Positions 1 through 7,875 are shown, numbered from the stretch's first letter. The stretch: DNA of 64,000 bases from Lutibacter litoralis (GCF_014646675.1 NZ_BMNS01000010.1:59760-123759); one strand, 5' to 3'. Made by a program: numbers and translations. Notes: a model not told the origin generated them from the sequence alone.

Positions 1-405
1 ACCAGTTGTTGTAACTGTTCCTCTAGTTGTTTCCGGATCTCCATATTCGTAAATTACACGAATAATATTATCCTTTTTCTTACTAGATGTTGCATTATAA
101 TTAACTGCAACAGACCAAAGATCATGCGGTTCCACGGTTGGTTTAACATTATCTTCCCATTTAATGGTTATAGTTCTTGTAACAACATTACCATTATCTG
201 TTTTTACTTTCTCTTTATTTCCTGGACCAAGTACATCAAAGCTTTTAACAGAAGAAGGTATAAATACCAAAATATTAACTGTATTATTATAATCTCCTGT
301 TTCGTTTAAAGCAAATGTTACATACGGCTCTGATGATGAAATATCATTTAATTCGCTAATAATTAATTTCTTAACAATTGTTTCATTAGGTAAATTGTTT
401 TCCAT
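1..405 (-). CDS. Unknown protein, C-terminus outside window
   Basis: An open leftward frame runs from an ATG at 405 to the window edge with no stop, giving at least 135 residues. The N-terminus is hydrophilic (MENNLPNET) with no signal peptide or membrane segment. The visible part is rich in Val, Thr and Asn and looks like a beta-sandwich, ending in a Thr-rich stretch. I do not recognise a family. It is divergent from the toxin operon that starts at 696, with 290 bases between them, so the two could share regulation, but no shared site is evident. The function is unknown. Confidence 0.7.
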   Translation of the reverse strand, partial: MENNLPNETIVKKLIISELNDISSSEPYVTFALNETGDYNNTVNILVFIPSSVKSFDVLGPGNKEKVKTDNGNVVTRTITIKWEDNVKPTVEPHDLWSVAVNYNATSSKKKDNIIRVIYEYGDPETTRGTVTTTG

Positions 406-695
406 TTTTTTTTGAATTTTTAGTTAGTATTTTTTAAGAGTTGAAATATAAGGAAAAATACTTTAGAAGCGATGTTCTGTTTTTTTTCCTTTGAAAATTT
501 AAAAATTACCATTTATACATTAAATATAACCACCCGTTCAATTGATTTATTTTTCTTTCTTAATTTATACAATCTTTACCTTATCAAAATTATCCAAAAC
601 TAATTTGTTTGCCTATTTCGAAATATGAAATTAATAAACCAAGAACACTTTTGGATTACAAATTAAAAAAGGCTTTATAGAAAATACTACGTCCT
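406..695. other. Divergent intergenic region before toxin operon
   Basis: These 290 AT-rich bases separate the leftward unknown gene from the rightward toxin operon and must hold the operon promoter. I find no exact TAnnTTTG box facing the operon; TAATTTG near 601 and TATTTCG near 614 are near-misses. No long inverted repeat or small gene is visible. A non-housekeeping promoter is possible. Confidence 0.4.
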
Positions 696-1088
696 ATGAG
701 AACTATTGACATCTTAGTTATTATCGATTGTTTAGGTGCAATAGCATCTGGAAATCTTAAAAGCAATGCATACATTGTTGATATAAATGGCTATGAAGGT
801 TCGTGGAACGAAGGTACCTCTCAGCTCGTAACAGTCTGTCAAGATGGACAAGGATTGAGTTGGGGAATAACAAGTGTTAATCCGAGTAATCAAGTAAACA
901 TTGTTAATTTTTCGGGTCAGTTAATTAGTTCCAAAATCTGCAATCCACAAAAACAAGGAATTCCAGGAGCTGAGACTTGGAAAGGAATGGTCCAAAGCCG
1001 CGGAGGTATTGGACAATACAAATACACATTAACGCTATCAATTGATAGTAAATCTATGAGTTTCGATGCCTTCATTAAAGTAGTATAA
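696..1088 (+). CDS. PixA/AidA family (inclusion body) protein, first copy
   Basis: This 130-residue protein has the AidA/PixA family pattern: an N-terminal IDILVIIDCLGAIAS strand, a Y-x-V-D-x-N-x-Y-x-G-S-W-N-E-G segment near residues 26-40, a C-x-D-G-Q-x-x-x-W segment, and a C-terminal MSFDAF motif. AidA proteins of Ralstonia and Burkholderia and PixA of Xenorhabdus are cytoplasmic, sometimes inclusion-forming, and of unclear biochemical role. There is no signal peptide. It is the first gene of a five-gene operon, 32 bases before a paralogue that is about half identical, then three pore-forming toxin subunits. By analogy with MakD/MakC of the Vibrio mak operon it may help expression or handling of the toxin subunits; that is inference. 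Confidence 0.85.
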   Translation: MRTIDILVIIDCLGAIASGNLKSNAYIVDINGYEGSWNEGTSQLVTVCQDGQGLSWGITSVNPSNQVNIVNFSGQLISSKICNPQKQGIPGAETWKGMVQSRGGIGQYKYTLTLSIDSKSMSFDAFIKVV

Positions 1089-1120
1089 GCACGACTAATT
1101 ATAAATCTAAAACTAAAATT

Positions 1121-1516
1121 ATGAAACAAATTGACATTTTAATGGTAGTTGATACCCAAGGAGCATTGGCAAGTAATGATCTAACATCAAATATTTATTT
1201 AATAGATACTAACAAGTATGTTGGTTCAGGTAATGAAGGACAAGCTGAATTGAAAACTGCATGTAAAGACGGTCAAATAATTAATTGGCGAGTATCTGCT
1301 ATTAACCCAGGAAACGATGTTGAAATTGTAAGTTTTTCTGGGCAAATGATTACGGGAAATTTCAGTAATCCTGTAAAACAAGGTCTCTCTGGAGAAGAAT
1401 ATTGGGAAGGACGGATAGAGGTTCAAGGAAAAGCTCAAACTATTCAGTATAACGCTACTCTTTCTATTGATGGAAAAGCGATGACTTTTGATCCTTACCT
1501 AATTGTAAGTATTTAA
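1121..1516 (+). CDS. PixA/AidA family (inclusion body) protein, second copy
   Basis: This 131-residue paralogue of the preceding gene is closer to the family consensus: IDILMVVDTQGALAS at the start, then YLIDTNKYVGSGNEGQAEL, C-K-D-G-Q, NPGNDVEIVSFSGQM, EYWEGR and a terminal MTFDPYLIV strand. No signal peptide or membrane helix is present. The toxin gene starts 31 bases downstream in the same direction. The two copies differ enough, roughly half identity by eye, to suggest an old duplication with separate roles rather than a recent repeat. The role is unknown; a chaperone, inclusion or expression-support function for the toxins is a guess from context. Confidence 0.87.
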   Translation: MKQIDILMVVDTQGALASNDLTSNIYLIDTNKYVGSGNEGQAELKTACKDGQIINWRVSAINPGNDVEIVSFSGQMITGNFSNPVKQGLSGEEYWEGRIEVQGKAQTIQYNATLSIDGKAMTFDPYLIVSI

Positions 1517-1547
1517 AAAACACAATATAAATTTCAATTACCAAAAT

Positions 1548-2606
1548 ATGTTCGCACCAGATATAAATACAACTAAAGATCAGCTAACAACTTTGTTTAA
1601 CGAAATCAGAGGAGTCTCGGCATATTCAATAGGTGTGCAAGATACGCTCATTGGTACACTTCCTGAAGAACCAGACTGGATTCCTGCCGTTCGTAGTGAA
1701 ATGAAGATATTATCTAAAGCAGGATCAAATTGGATTCTTAATTATTCAACTTCTTGGGCAGATATTCTTACTGCATTTGCAAATTATGGAGCAGATTTCG
1801 CCGCATTTAGCGAAGAAATTAAGAAAAACAGACATACTTTAACGAACAAACAAATTATTGAACTGCTTTCTGCTTTAAGCAATGAATTAGGGAATTGTGC
1901 AAGCAAAACGAAAAAAGGTTTAGATGCATTGACAAGTTTTGAAAATCAGTTTACAGCTGTTTTTCCTACTCTTAATTCTAGCATTAATTCAGGTTGGGAA
2001 GAGTTAAGTGAAGAGGAAGCAGAAATGATTGCAATTGCTGAAGCTATTACACATTTACAAGATGAAATATCTAGTCTTCAATCTAAAATTGACAGTTCAA
2101 GTATTTCAGGAGGAAAAACTTTTGTTCAAACAAATGTTAAAATTGCATACAGCATTTTAACTGCTACAGGCGAAGTTGCAGTTCCATATCTTTCAATCGT
2201 AACTCTTGCTTATACAATTGGTAAAACATTTTACGATATAATTTCCGATACTGATAAAATTAATGAAGACCTTATAAAAATAGGGAATCTTCAAATGAAA
2301 GCTTCAGAAGAAGCTCAAGCTGCTGCGGCAACCAAATCTATTATTCAGTATTTATATAATATCGAAATCCAATTTTTATCGCTCAAGAAACATGGAACAG
2401 GGCTAATGATAATGTGGAAAGATGAAAAATCAAAAATAGATGAAGCAATTAATGCTATCAATGCTGGAGCCGATCCAACTTCTTTTCTAGATATTTTAAC
2501 TATGAGTATAGCCAATAAAAATTGGGATGCTCTATTAAAATACACACAACAAATTCTAAACATTCATCGGGAATACGGACCTGTTGTAAATCTTAAAACT
2601 AATTAA
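1548..2606 (+). CDS. Helical pore-forming toxin subunit 1 (ClyA/HBL/Mak-like)
   Basis: The 352-residue protein is almost wholly helical. It contains an N-terminal block Y-S-x-x-V-Q-D-T ... P-D-W shared with the next gene (residues 26-44), the segment NYGADFAAFSEEI (79-91) also shared with the next gene, a long helical region with coiled-coil character (about 150-185), a moderately hydrophobic stretch at about 197-225, and a return helix. This layout fits the ClyA-type alpha-pore toxins (HBL/NHE, XaxA, MakA/B/E, AhlB). No signal peptide is present. By operon order it would correspond to MakB. The hydrophobic segment is weaker than in the second subunit, which suggests a binding or oligomer-forming role. 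The superfamily is fairly sure; the exact counterpart is not. Confidence 0.78.
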   Translation: MFAPDINTTKDQLTTLFNEIRGVSAYSIGVQDTLIGTLPEEPDWIPAVRSEMKILSKAGSNWILNYSTSWADILTAFANYGADFAAFSEEIKKNRHTLTNKQIIELLSALSNELGNCASKTKKGLDALTSFENQFTAVFPTLNSSINSGWEELSEEEAEMIAIAEAITHLQDEISSLQSKIDSSSISGGKTFVQTNVKIAYSILTATGEVAVPYLSIVTLAYTIGKTFYDIISDTDKINEDLIKIGNLQMKASEEAQAAAATKSIIQYLYNIEIQFLSLKKHGTGLMIMWKDEKSKIDEAINAINAGADPTSFLDILTMSIANKNWDALLKYTQQILNIHREYGPVVNLKTN

Positions 2607-2617
2607 AATCAAATATT

Positions 2618-3709
2618 ATGTTAAAAACAGATCAAAGTAAGGACTTAAATCAACAAACCTGGGCAGGTTGGTCCTCCCTGCACATTATTACAGCTAGTTG
2701 TTTAGCTGTTCAAAACACAACTTTTACGGCACCTAGCCCAAAACCAGATTGGTTTGACTCATTAAATTCTGCCTTGGTAAATGCTAAAACAGTTGCTGCC
2801 GATTGGGTTGATAATCTTTCAGTTGAAGTAACGCAAAGCATTCCAACTGCCATTGCAGACTATGGAACAGATTATGCAGCATTTTCTCAAAAAATTAGAG
2901 ATATAGCTACTCAATATCCAGATGCTACAGGAGCAAATGATCCCCACGTAAAGCAAGTAAATGCACTCATAGAAACACTTTTAGCCGCCTTAAATGAAAT
3001 ATTATTTAGTGTAGATAAGGTAAGTGAAGGGATGAAAACTTGGGGGCAGCAAATGCAATCCGCGCATGATAATCTTACAACTGGAGCTGCAAATATTCAA
3101 TCAGCTGAAGTAGAACTTAGAGCTGATATTGACAAAATGAATACTGCCATTTCAAATTTGCACAAAATGATAGATGGTGAAAATAAAGCAATAGCTGCTG
3201 CTGCAATAGCGGTTGGAGTTGGAATATTTGCGTTAATTGCAGGTATCGCATTAGCATTCATAACATTTGGTGCGGGAGTGGTTGTTGCAGGTGCAGGAGC
3301 AGTTGCAATTGTTGGTGGAGCTGTAACTTGGGGAGTTATGCAACATAAAATTAACGAGCAATATGATGAAATTGCTCAAGATATAAAAAACATGGATCAA
3401 GATAAGCGACAACTTGTAGCTCTTCAAGGATTAGCCCAAGCAAGTAACTTATGTATTTCCTCTATCTCAAATGCTACTGCAGCTTTAGCCGATTTCCGTT
3501 CATCTTGGGGTGTATTCCAAGGAGAACTGAAAGGAGTTATCACTAAGCTTGAAAAAGGAGAGGCTTCATTAAGTACTCTTATCGCTGGAACGTTTACAGA
3601 TGCAGCAGAAAAAGAATGGAATCTTGTTATGGAATTCGCTCAATCTTTACTTAATCAAAAAGTTGAGGCTCAAAAGCACGAAGTGTCAATAGAACCAAAA
3701 GCAGCATAA
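2618..3709 (+). CDS. Helical pore-forming toxin subunit 2 with strong membrane hairpin
   Basis: The 363-residue protein shares with subunit 1 the VQNT ... KPDW block (31-45) and the ADYGTDYAAFSQKI segment (80-93). Helical heptad regions surround a long hydrophobic block at about 191-240, rich in Ala, Gly, Val and Ile, able to form the two-pass membrane hairpin or head of ClyA-type toxins. It is the most hydrophobic of the three subunits and the best candidate for the pore-lining component; by position it matches MakA. It starts 11 bases after subunit 1, so the two are probably translated from one mRNA. There is no signal peptide. The closing residues are charged. The family call is good; toxic activity is inferred. 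Confidence 0.82.
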   Translation: MLKTDQSKDLNQQTWAGWSSLHIITASCLAVQNTTFTAPSPKPDWFDSLNSALVNAKTVAADWVDNLSVEVTQSIPTAIADYGTDYAAFSQKIRDIATQYPDATGANDPHVKQVNALIETLLAALNEILFSVDKVSEGMKTWGQQMQSAHDNLTTGAANIQSAEVELRADIDKMNTAISNLHKMIDGENKAIAAAAIAVGVGIFALIAGIALAFITFGAGVVVAGAGAVAIVGGAVTWGVMQHKINEQYDEIAQDIKNMDQDKRQLVALQGLAQASNLCISSISNATAALADFRSSWGVFQGELKGVITKLEKGEASLSTLIAGTFTDAAEKEWNLVMEFAQSLLNQKVEAQKHEVSIEPKAA

Positions 3710-3723
3710 AAATCATTCATTTA

Positions 3724-3753
3724 AACCTAAGAGTCTTATTAGATTCTTAGGTT
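3724..3753 (+). promoter_or_regulatory. Intercistronic stem-loop between toxin subunits 2 and 3
   Basis: AACCTAAGA (3724-3732) pairs with TCTTAGGTT (3745-3753), and a G-U plus two more pairs extend the stem to 12 bp around a six-base loop. It is followed by A-rich, not T-rich, sequence, so it is a poor rho-independent terminator. Lying inside the operon just before subunit 3, it could act as an mRNA stabiliser, processing site or partial attenuator. Confidence 0.55.
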
Positions 3754-3772
3754 ATTAAAAAAAAATATCGTC

Positions 3773-4834
3773 ATGAGTTTTCAAGCGTCCCAAATACAAG
3801 AAGAAACTAATTTAAGCATGAACGCTATGTTAATGCTTAATTCGTCCTGTCAAGGTCTTATTCAATCAAATATTGAAGAGGTGGACACCCCTTGGTATCC
3901 AATACTTTCAGGTGAATTGAGAAATGCTGAAGAATTAGTAATTGACTGGCGAAACAATGGCTTTCTATATTTTAAGTATGCTATTTTAAATACAATGACA
4001 ACAACTGGTCAGGAATTCTTAAACAACCAAACTGTTATTGATAACTTGTATAACCAACTGAATTCTAATTATTCGGTTACTTTGAAAGAAAAAATTGTAA
4101 GTCAGCTACAAAAATTAGCAGCTCCAATTTCTAATATAAGTGTTCAAATGGAAGCTTATTCACAAAAACTGACTGAATTTGGCAGTAAAATGCAAGTGAT
4201 TCACAGTAATATGGAATCTACTATTAGCAAAGTACAAGCAGAAGAATCAGTATTAAAAGATGAAATTAATGAGATTAATAAAAAAATTGAAAATCTAAGA
4301 AAACAAATTAAGATAGACAGAGAAGCCATTGCGAAGGCAAAGGCAGCACGTAAAAAGGGGATTCTTGAAACAATCTTTGGGGTGCTACTTGCTCCTTTTA
4401 CATTAGGTGCGTCGCTCATTTTGGCTGGAATTGGTGTTGCTTCAATTACAGAAGCTGAAAGTGATATTTCCAATATGGAAAATTCCATTTCAGGATACCA
4501 AAAATCAATAGCTGGAGATCAAATAAACCTATCTAAAGATCAAGTAGAAGTTGCTACTCTAAAATCCCTTTTATTAGGAACTGGAATGACTTTAGACGAT
4601 ATGAATTTAATTTCTAGCTCGTTACAAGTACTTAAAGTCTCTTGGTCCGCTTTAGGAACTGAACTAGGTCAAATAATATCAAAAACTGAAAAGGCAGAAA
4701 ATGCGCAAGAAGCCGTTGTTGGACAAGCTTGGTTTGATGCAGCTTGTTTAGAGTGGAAAACTATCATTCCTCATGCTGAAAATTTAGATAATCGTACCAT
4801 CCAAACCAAACATATTTCTATTGGCAATAAATAG
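3773..4834 (+). CDS. Helical pore-forming toxin subunit 3 (ClyA/HBL/Mak-like)
   Basis: The 353-residue helical protein has a degenerate form of the N-terminal block of the other two (S-C-Q-x-L-I-Q ... TPWYPIL, about 25-45, then IDWR). A long Glu/Lys-rich coiled coil covers about 145-195, followed by a hydrophobic segment at about 198-224 with polar flanks and a second coiled coil. It is more diverged than subunits 1 and 2 are from each other. It is the last gene of the operon, 63 bases after subunit 2 with a stem-loop between. By order it corresponds to MakE. No signal peptide is visible. A third soluble or membrane-inserting component of a tripartite alpha-pore toxin is the likely role. Confidence 0.78.
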   Translation: MSFQASQIQEETNLSMNAMLMLNSSCQGLIQSNIEEVDTPWYPILSGELRNAEELVIDWRNNGFLYFKYAILNTMTTTGQEFLNNQTVIDNLYNQLNSNYSVTLKEKIVSQLQKLAAPISNISVQMEAYSQKLTEFGSKMQVIHSNMESTISKVQAEESVLKDEINEINKKIENLRKQIKIDREAIAKAKAARKKGILETIFGVLLAPFTLGASLILAGIGVASITEAESDISNMENSISGYQKSIAGDQINLSKDQVEVATLKSLLLGTGMTLDDMNLISSSLQVLKVSWSALGTELGQIISKTEKAENAQEAVVGQAWFDAACLEWKTIIPHAENLDNRTIQTKHISIGNK

Positions 4835-4904
4835 CTTATTAAATAATATTTACCAAATTTTAAGTGATGACAATAATACAAATGATGAATAAATAATATT
4901 TTTC

Positions 4905-4963
4905 AAAAGGATTGCTCTTCGGAGAGGTTTATGGGGTAACTTATCCATTTGTGCAATCCTTTT
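4905..4963 (+). terminator. Large hairpin ending the toxin operon
   Basis: An 11-bp perfect stem (AAAAGGATTGC at 4905-4915 with GCAATCCTTTT at 4953-4963) encloses 37 bases. Directly inside the left arm is CTC-TTCG-GAG, a C(UUCG)G tetraloop mini-hairpin. The right arm runs into T-rich sequence. It lies 70 bases after the last toxin gene and is probably its terminator. Confidence 0.6.
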
Positions 4964-5091
4964 CTATTCTAACTAGAGTACAAAAAAGAATACCCATTAT
5001 AAAAAATATTTCTTCAAAAGAAAATAAATAAGGTAAAAAAATCTAAGATTAGTAAGAAAATATTATGATAATCAATTTCCTTATTTAGTGT

Positions 5092-5117
5092 ATATACGCC
5101 TTTAAAAAGGCGTATAT
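5092..5117. terminator. Perfect palindromic hairpin
   Basis: ATATACGCCTT pairs with AAGGCGTATAT around a TAAA loop, an 11-bp stem with moderately T-rich flank on the + side. It is a second hairpin after the toxin operon and could serve as a backup or bidirectional terminator. Confidence 0.5.
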
Positions 5118-5224
5118 CAATTTTCATAATATACTAACTTATAATTTAATATTAATAGTTTGGATATTAGTATTTTTTTTAAATTAGAATAAACTATTTC
5201 CTAACAACTTTTTAAAGTTCCCTT

Positions 5225-5455
5225 TTGAAGTCTAAAATAGCTTTAGTACTTCTTTATAAGTTAATAAAAGAAAATGCCGAAGATATTCAAACAATTTACC
5301 ATAAAACAATTGCAGAAAAATTTGTTTACGAAAAAAGATTAATAGTAAAAGAACTAGAACGCAATAGCATATATGGAATTCTTACAAAGCCTAAAAACCT
5401 TACCGTTAATGTTATTAATAAATATCGAGAATTTAAAGCAAAAGGGTTTATTTAA
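5225..5455 (+). CDS. Possible small hypothetical protein (TTG start)
   Basis: A 76-codon frame opens with TTG, the only start possible because a stop lies four codons upstream and there is no internal ATG. The product is charged and helical and resembles no family I know. Its last bases overlap the end of the leftward ppgK gene. Composition looks protein-like, but the missing ATG and lack of a promoter leave open that this is a gene remnant. Confidence 0.3.
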   Translation: MKSKIALVLLYKLIKENAEDIQTIYHKTIAEKFVYEKRLIVKELERNSIYGILTKPKNLTVNVINKYREFKAKGFI

Positions 5456-6191
5456 TATGAAAGTTTGCTGCCATTGCAGCTCCAATAATTCCAGCTTCAT
5501 TTTCGGCTTCCGCAGCAACAATTGGGGTATCTATTTTAATATGATTAACAAATTTCCCTAGTTTTTTACTAGCACCACCACCAACAATAAATAAATCTGG
5601 AGATAAAATTAAATTAATATGTTTAAAATATTTATGTAATCTTTTTCCCCATTCTTTTCGGTTTAAATTCTCATTTTTTCTTACGGAATCTGCTGCATAT
5701 TTTTCGAAAATTTCTCCATTTTTATAAAGTACATGACCTAGTTCTGTATTTGGTAATAATTTTCCATCTAAAAAAACGCCAGAGCCTATTCCTGTGCCCA
5801 AAGTTATCATAATTACAGTACCTTTTTTACCTTTACCAGCTCCAAAACTTATTTCTGCAAGTCCGGCGGCATCGGCATCATTTACAATAGCATATTCATT
5901 TCCAGTTTTTTCGGAAAAAAGTTCATCTACCTGAACACCTTTCCAGGTTTCGTGTAAATTTCCACCGGTTTGGCATTTTCCATGTTGAAGTGGAGTTGGA
6001 AAACCACAACCGACTTCACCTGTCCAATTAAAATGGCGCACCATTTTTTGAATTGTATTGGCAACTTTTTCTGGTGTGGCAGGTTTAGGAGTTGTAATTC
6101 GATGTCTTTCAGTTATCAAATCTCCAGTTTCAGTATCAACTATTGCTCCTTTAATTCCTGATCCACCAATATCAATACCTAATATTTCCAT
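5448..6191 (-). CDS. ppgK: Polyphosphate glucokinase (ROK family)
   Basis: Polyphosphate-glucose phosphotransferase makes glucose 6-phosphate from glucose using inorganic polyphosphate (or ATP) in the cytoplasm. The 247-residue length and motifs match: phosphate-binding [10 protein letters not shown] at 6-15, TPKPATPE at about 34-41 (a polyphosphate-glucokinase signature), GCGFPTP, catalytic [11 protein letters not shown], and TLGTGIGSG followed by the glucose-contacting ELGH. It lacks the Cys-rich zinc motif of other ROK proteins, as expected for this class. It is a single leftward gene; MscS lies upstream across 76 bases. The call is secure at family level. Confidence 0.93.
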   Translation of the reverse strand: MEILGIDIGGSGIKGAIVDTETGDLITERHRITTPKPATPEKVANTIQKMVRHFNWTGEVGCGFPTPLQHGKCQTGGNLHETWKGVQVDELFSEKTGNEYAIVNDADAAGLAEISFGAGKGKKGTVIMITLGTGIGSGVFLDGKLLPNTELGHVLYKNGEIFEKYAADSVRKNENLNRKEWGKRLHKYFKHINLILSPDLFIVGGGASKKLGKFVNHIKIDTPIVAAEAENEAGIIGAAMAANFHIK

Positions 6192-6267
6192 ATGTAGCTT
6201 TTTTAATTTGTTGTAATTTATTTAATAATTTTATAACTATTAGATTTTAAATATAATTATTTAGTTT

Positions 6268-7113
6268 TTAATCTATTCCTGCGTTGTTAGATTTAAAATG
6301 CACATCCATTTGAGGGAAAGGTATGCTAATATTGTTTTCTGCAAACTTTTTGTTAATAATTCTTCTAATATCACTTTTTGCTTTACCAATTCTAAAAATA
6401 TTTTTACTAAAAAATAATAACTGAAAATCTAAAGATGAATTTCCAAAATTCATTAGCCGTGCTTCAACAAGTTCTCTGTTAAAAACTTCAGGATGCTCAA
6501 AGGCACTTTCTTCTAAAATTTTTATAACCAAATCAACATCACTTCCATAAGCAACACCTACATCAATTTTGAATCTTGCTTTTTGAGATTGATGGCTCCA
6601 ATTTATTACTTTACTAGTTGTTATTAAAGAATTTGGAATTATAATTGAAATATCATCTCTATTTAAAGCTTTAGAAGTTCGTAGGCCTATGGTTTCAATT
6701 TTTACAATATCGCCATCTACTTCTAAAATATCGTTTATTTTAATTGATCTTTCTGTTAATAATATAAGTCCTGATATTATATCGTTAAAAGTTTGTTGTA
6801 AACCCAACCCAACTCCAACCAATAATGCCGCAGAACCCGCTAATAATATAGTGATCTTTATTCCAATACTTTCTAAAATAAATGCAATAGCAATTACATA
6901 TAAAACATATTTGATTATTTGGAAAATAGCGTAAGAAGTACCAGTATCAAGAGTTGTGAATCTTTTTTTACGGAATAATGTTTTTTTAATACCCCATAAT
7001 ATTAACTTAGTTAGCACAATAACCATTAAAATAGTTATCAATTTAGAAACTTTTAGGGTGTATTTACCTAAACTAAAAAGTTCAAAATTTAAGATATCAT
7101 TTAATGTTTCCAT
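6268..7113 (-). CDS. Small-conductance mechanosensitive channel (MscS family)
   Basis: The 281-residue inner-membrane protein opens as an osmotic safety valve. Three hydrophobic helices are visible (about 17-42, 60-83 and the pore helix near 88-118, rich in Gly and Ala: LLVGVGLGLQQTFND). The MscS beta domain follows (INDILEVDGDIVKIETIGLRTS ... PNSLI, about 145-185) and then the C-terminal alpha/beta region. It is of standard MscS length without the extra N-terminal helices of MscK. It stands alone between ppgK and an esterase gene, all leftward. No substitution in key pore residues is obvious. Confidence 0.93.
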   Translation of the reverse strand: METLNDILNFELFSLGKYTLKVSKLITILMVIVLTKLILWGIKKTLFRKKRFTTLDTGTSYAIFQIIKYVLYVIAIAFILESIGIKITILLAGSAALLVGVGLGLQQTFNDIISGLILLTERSIKINDILEVDGDIVKIETIGLRTSKALNRDDISIIIPNSLITTSKVINWSHQSQKARFKIDVGVAYGSDVDLVIKILEESAFEHPEVFNRELVEARLMNFGNSSLDFQLLFFSKNIFRIGKAKSDIRRIINKKFAENNISIPFPQMDVHFKSNNAGID

Positions 7114-7164
7114 TTTTGATTTATTGTGTTAATTAAAAATACTAAAAAAAATCAATTAAACTAT

Positions 7165-7818
7165 TTAAAACCGCACTTCAATCCATTGTTTAAAGTCGAA
7201 AAAGTTCTTTGGAGCAACCCCGTGACCAACAGGATATTCTTGATAACAATTTTTAACTTTTAAAGAATTTAAAAATTGGGGAGCTTTATTTGCCCATTCA
7301 ACAGGAATTACTTGATCAACACTTCCGTGAGAAATAAAGAAATCTAGCTTACTATAATCTTTAGTTTCTAAATTAGTTGGAAGTAATTCTGGATTTATAT
7401 AACCACTTAAAGCAATTACTTTTTGAACTTTTTCTGGATAATTAAGTGCTACTGCGTAACTTAAAATAGTACCTTGACTAAAGCCTAGTAAAAATGTTTT
7501 TTCAGGTGAAATCTTATATTTTTCTTGAATTTCACCAATAAATTTAGCGATTAGTTCTCTAGCTTCAATAGCTTCCGGTATATCCGAAAATTTACCTGTA
7601 TCTGCGGTAAAGTTGATTGTGTACCAGGAATAACTTCCAAACCCTAAATTTTGAGGTGCACGTGCACTAATTATTATTAAATCTTCTGGTAATTCGGTTG
7701 CAAAAGAAAACAAATCCTCTTCGTTACTTCCGTAGCCATGTAACAAAATTAAAAGTGATGTTTTATCTGAAATTGTATTAGGCTCTCTGGTAATATATTG
7801 TAATGTTAATTTTTCCAT
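7165..7818 (-). CDS. Alpha/beta hydrolase, phospholipase/carboxylesterase family
   Basis: This 217-residue cytoplasmic hydrolase has the nucleophile elbow GFSQG (Ser about residue 114), an early LLHGYGSNEEDL oxyanion segment, and the C-terminal acid/His pair suggested by HGSVDQVIPVEWA and VGHGV. This is the bacterial carboxylesterase/acyl-thioesterase group (YpfH-like). The substrate cannot be told from sequence. No signal peptide is present. It ends 51 bases before the MscS gene and is separated by a hairpin from the upstream DUF4870 gene. Confidence 0.88.
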   Translation of the reverse strand: MEKLTLQYITREPNTISDKTSLLILLHGYGSNEEDLFSFATELPEDLIIISARAPQNLGFGSYSWYTINFTADTGKFSDIPEAIEARELIAKFIGEIQEKYKISPEKTFLLGFSQGTILSYAVALNYPEKVQKVIALSGYINPELLPTNLETKDYSKLDFFISHGSVDQVIPVEWANKAPQFLNSLKVKNCYQEYPVGHGVAPKNFFDFKQWIEVRF

Positions 7819-7828
7819 TGTTAAAATA

Positions 7829-7854
7829 AAAGTCGCGTTTTTTGGCGCGACTTT
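7829..7854 (-). terminator. Terminator after DUF4870 gene
   Basis: AAAGTCGCG and CGCGACTTT form a GC-rich 9-bp stem around an eight-base loop. Read leftward it is followed by TTTTATTTT, so it terminates the DUF4870 transcript just before the esterase start codon. Confidence 0.75.
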
Positions 7855-7875
7855 ATAAATATAATTTATTAAATA

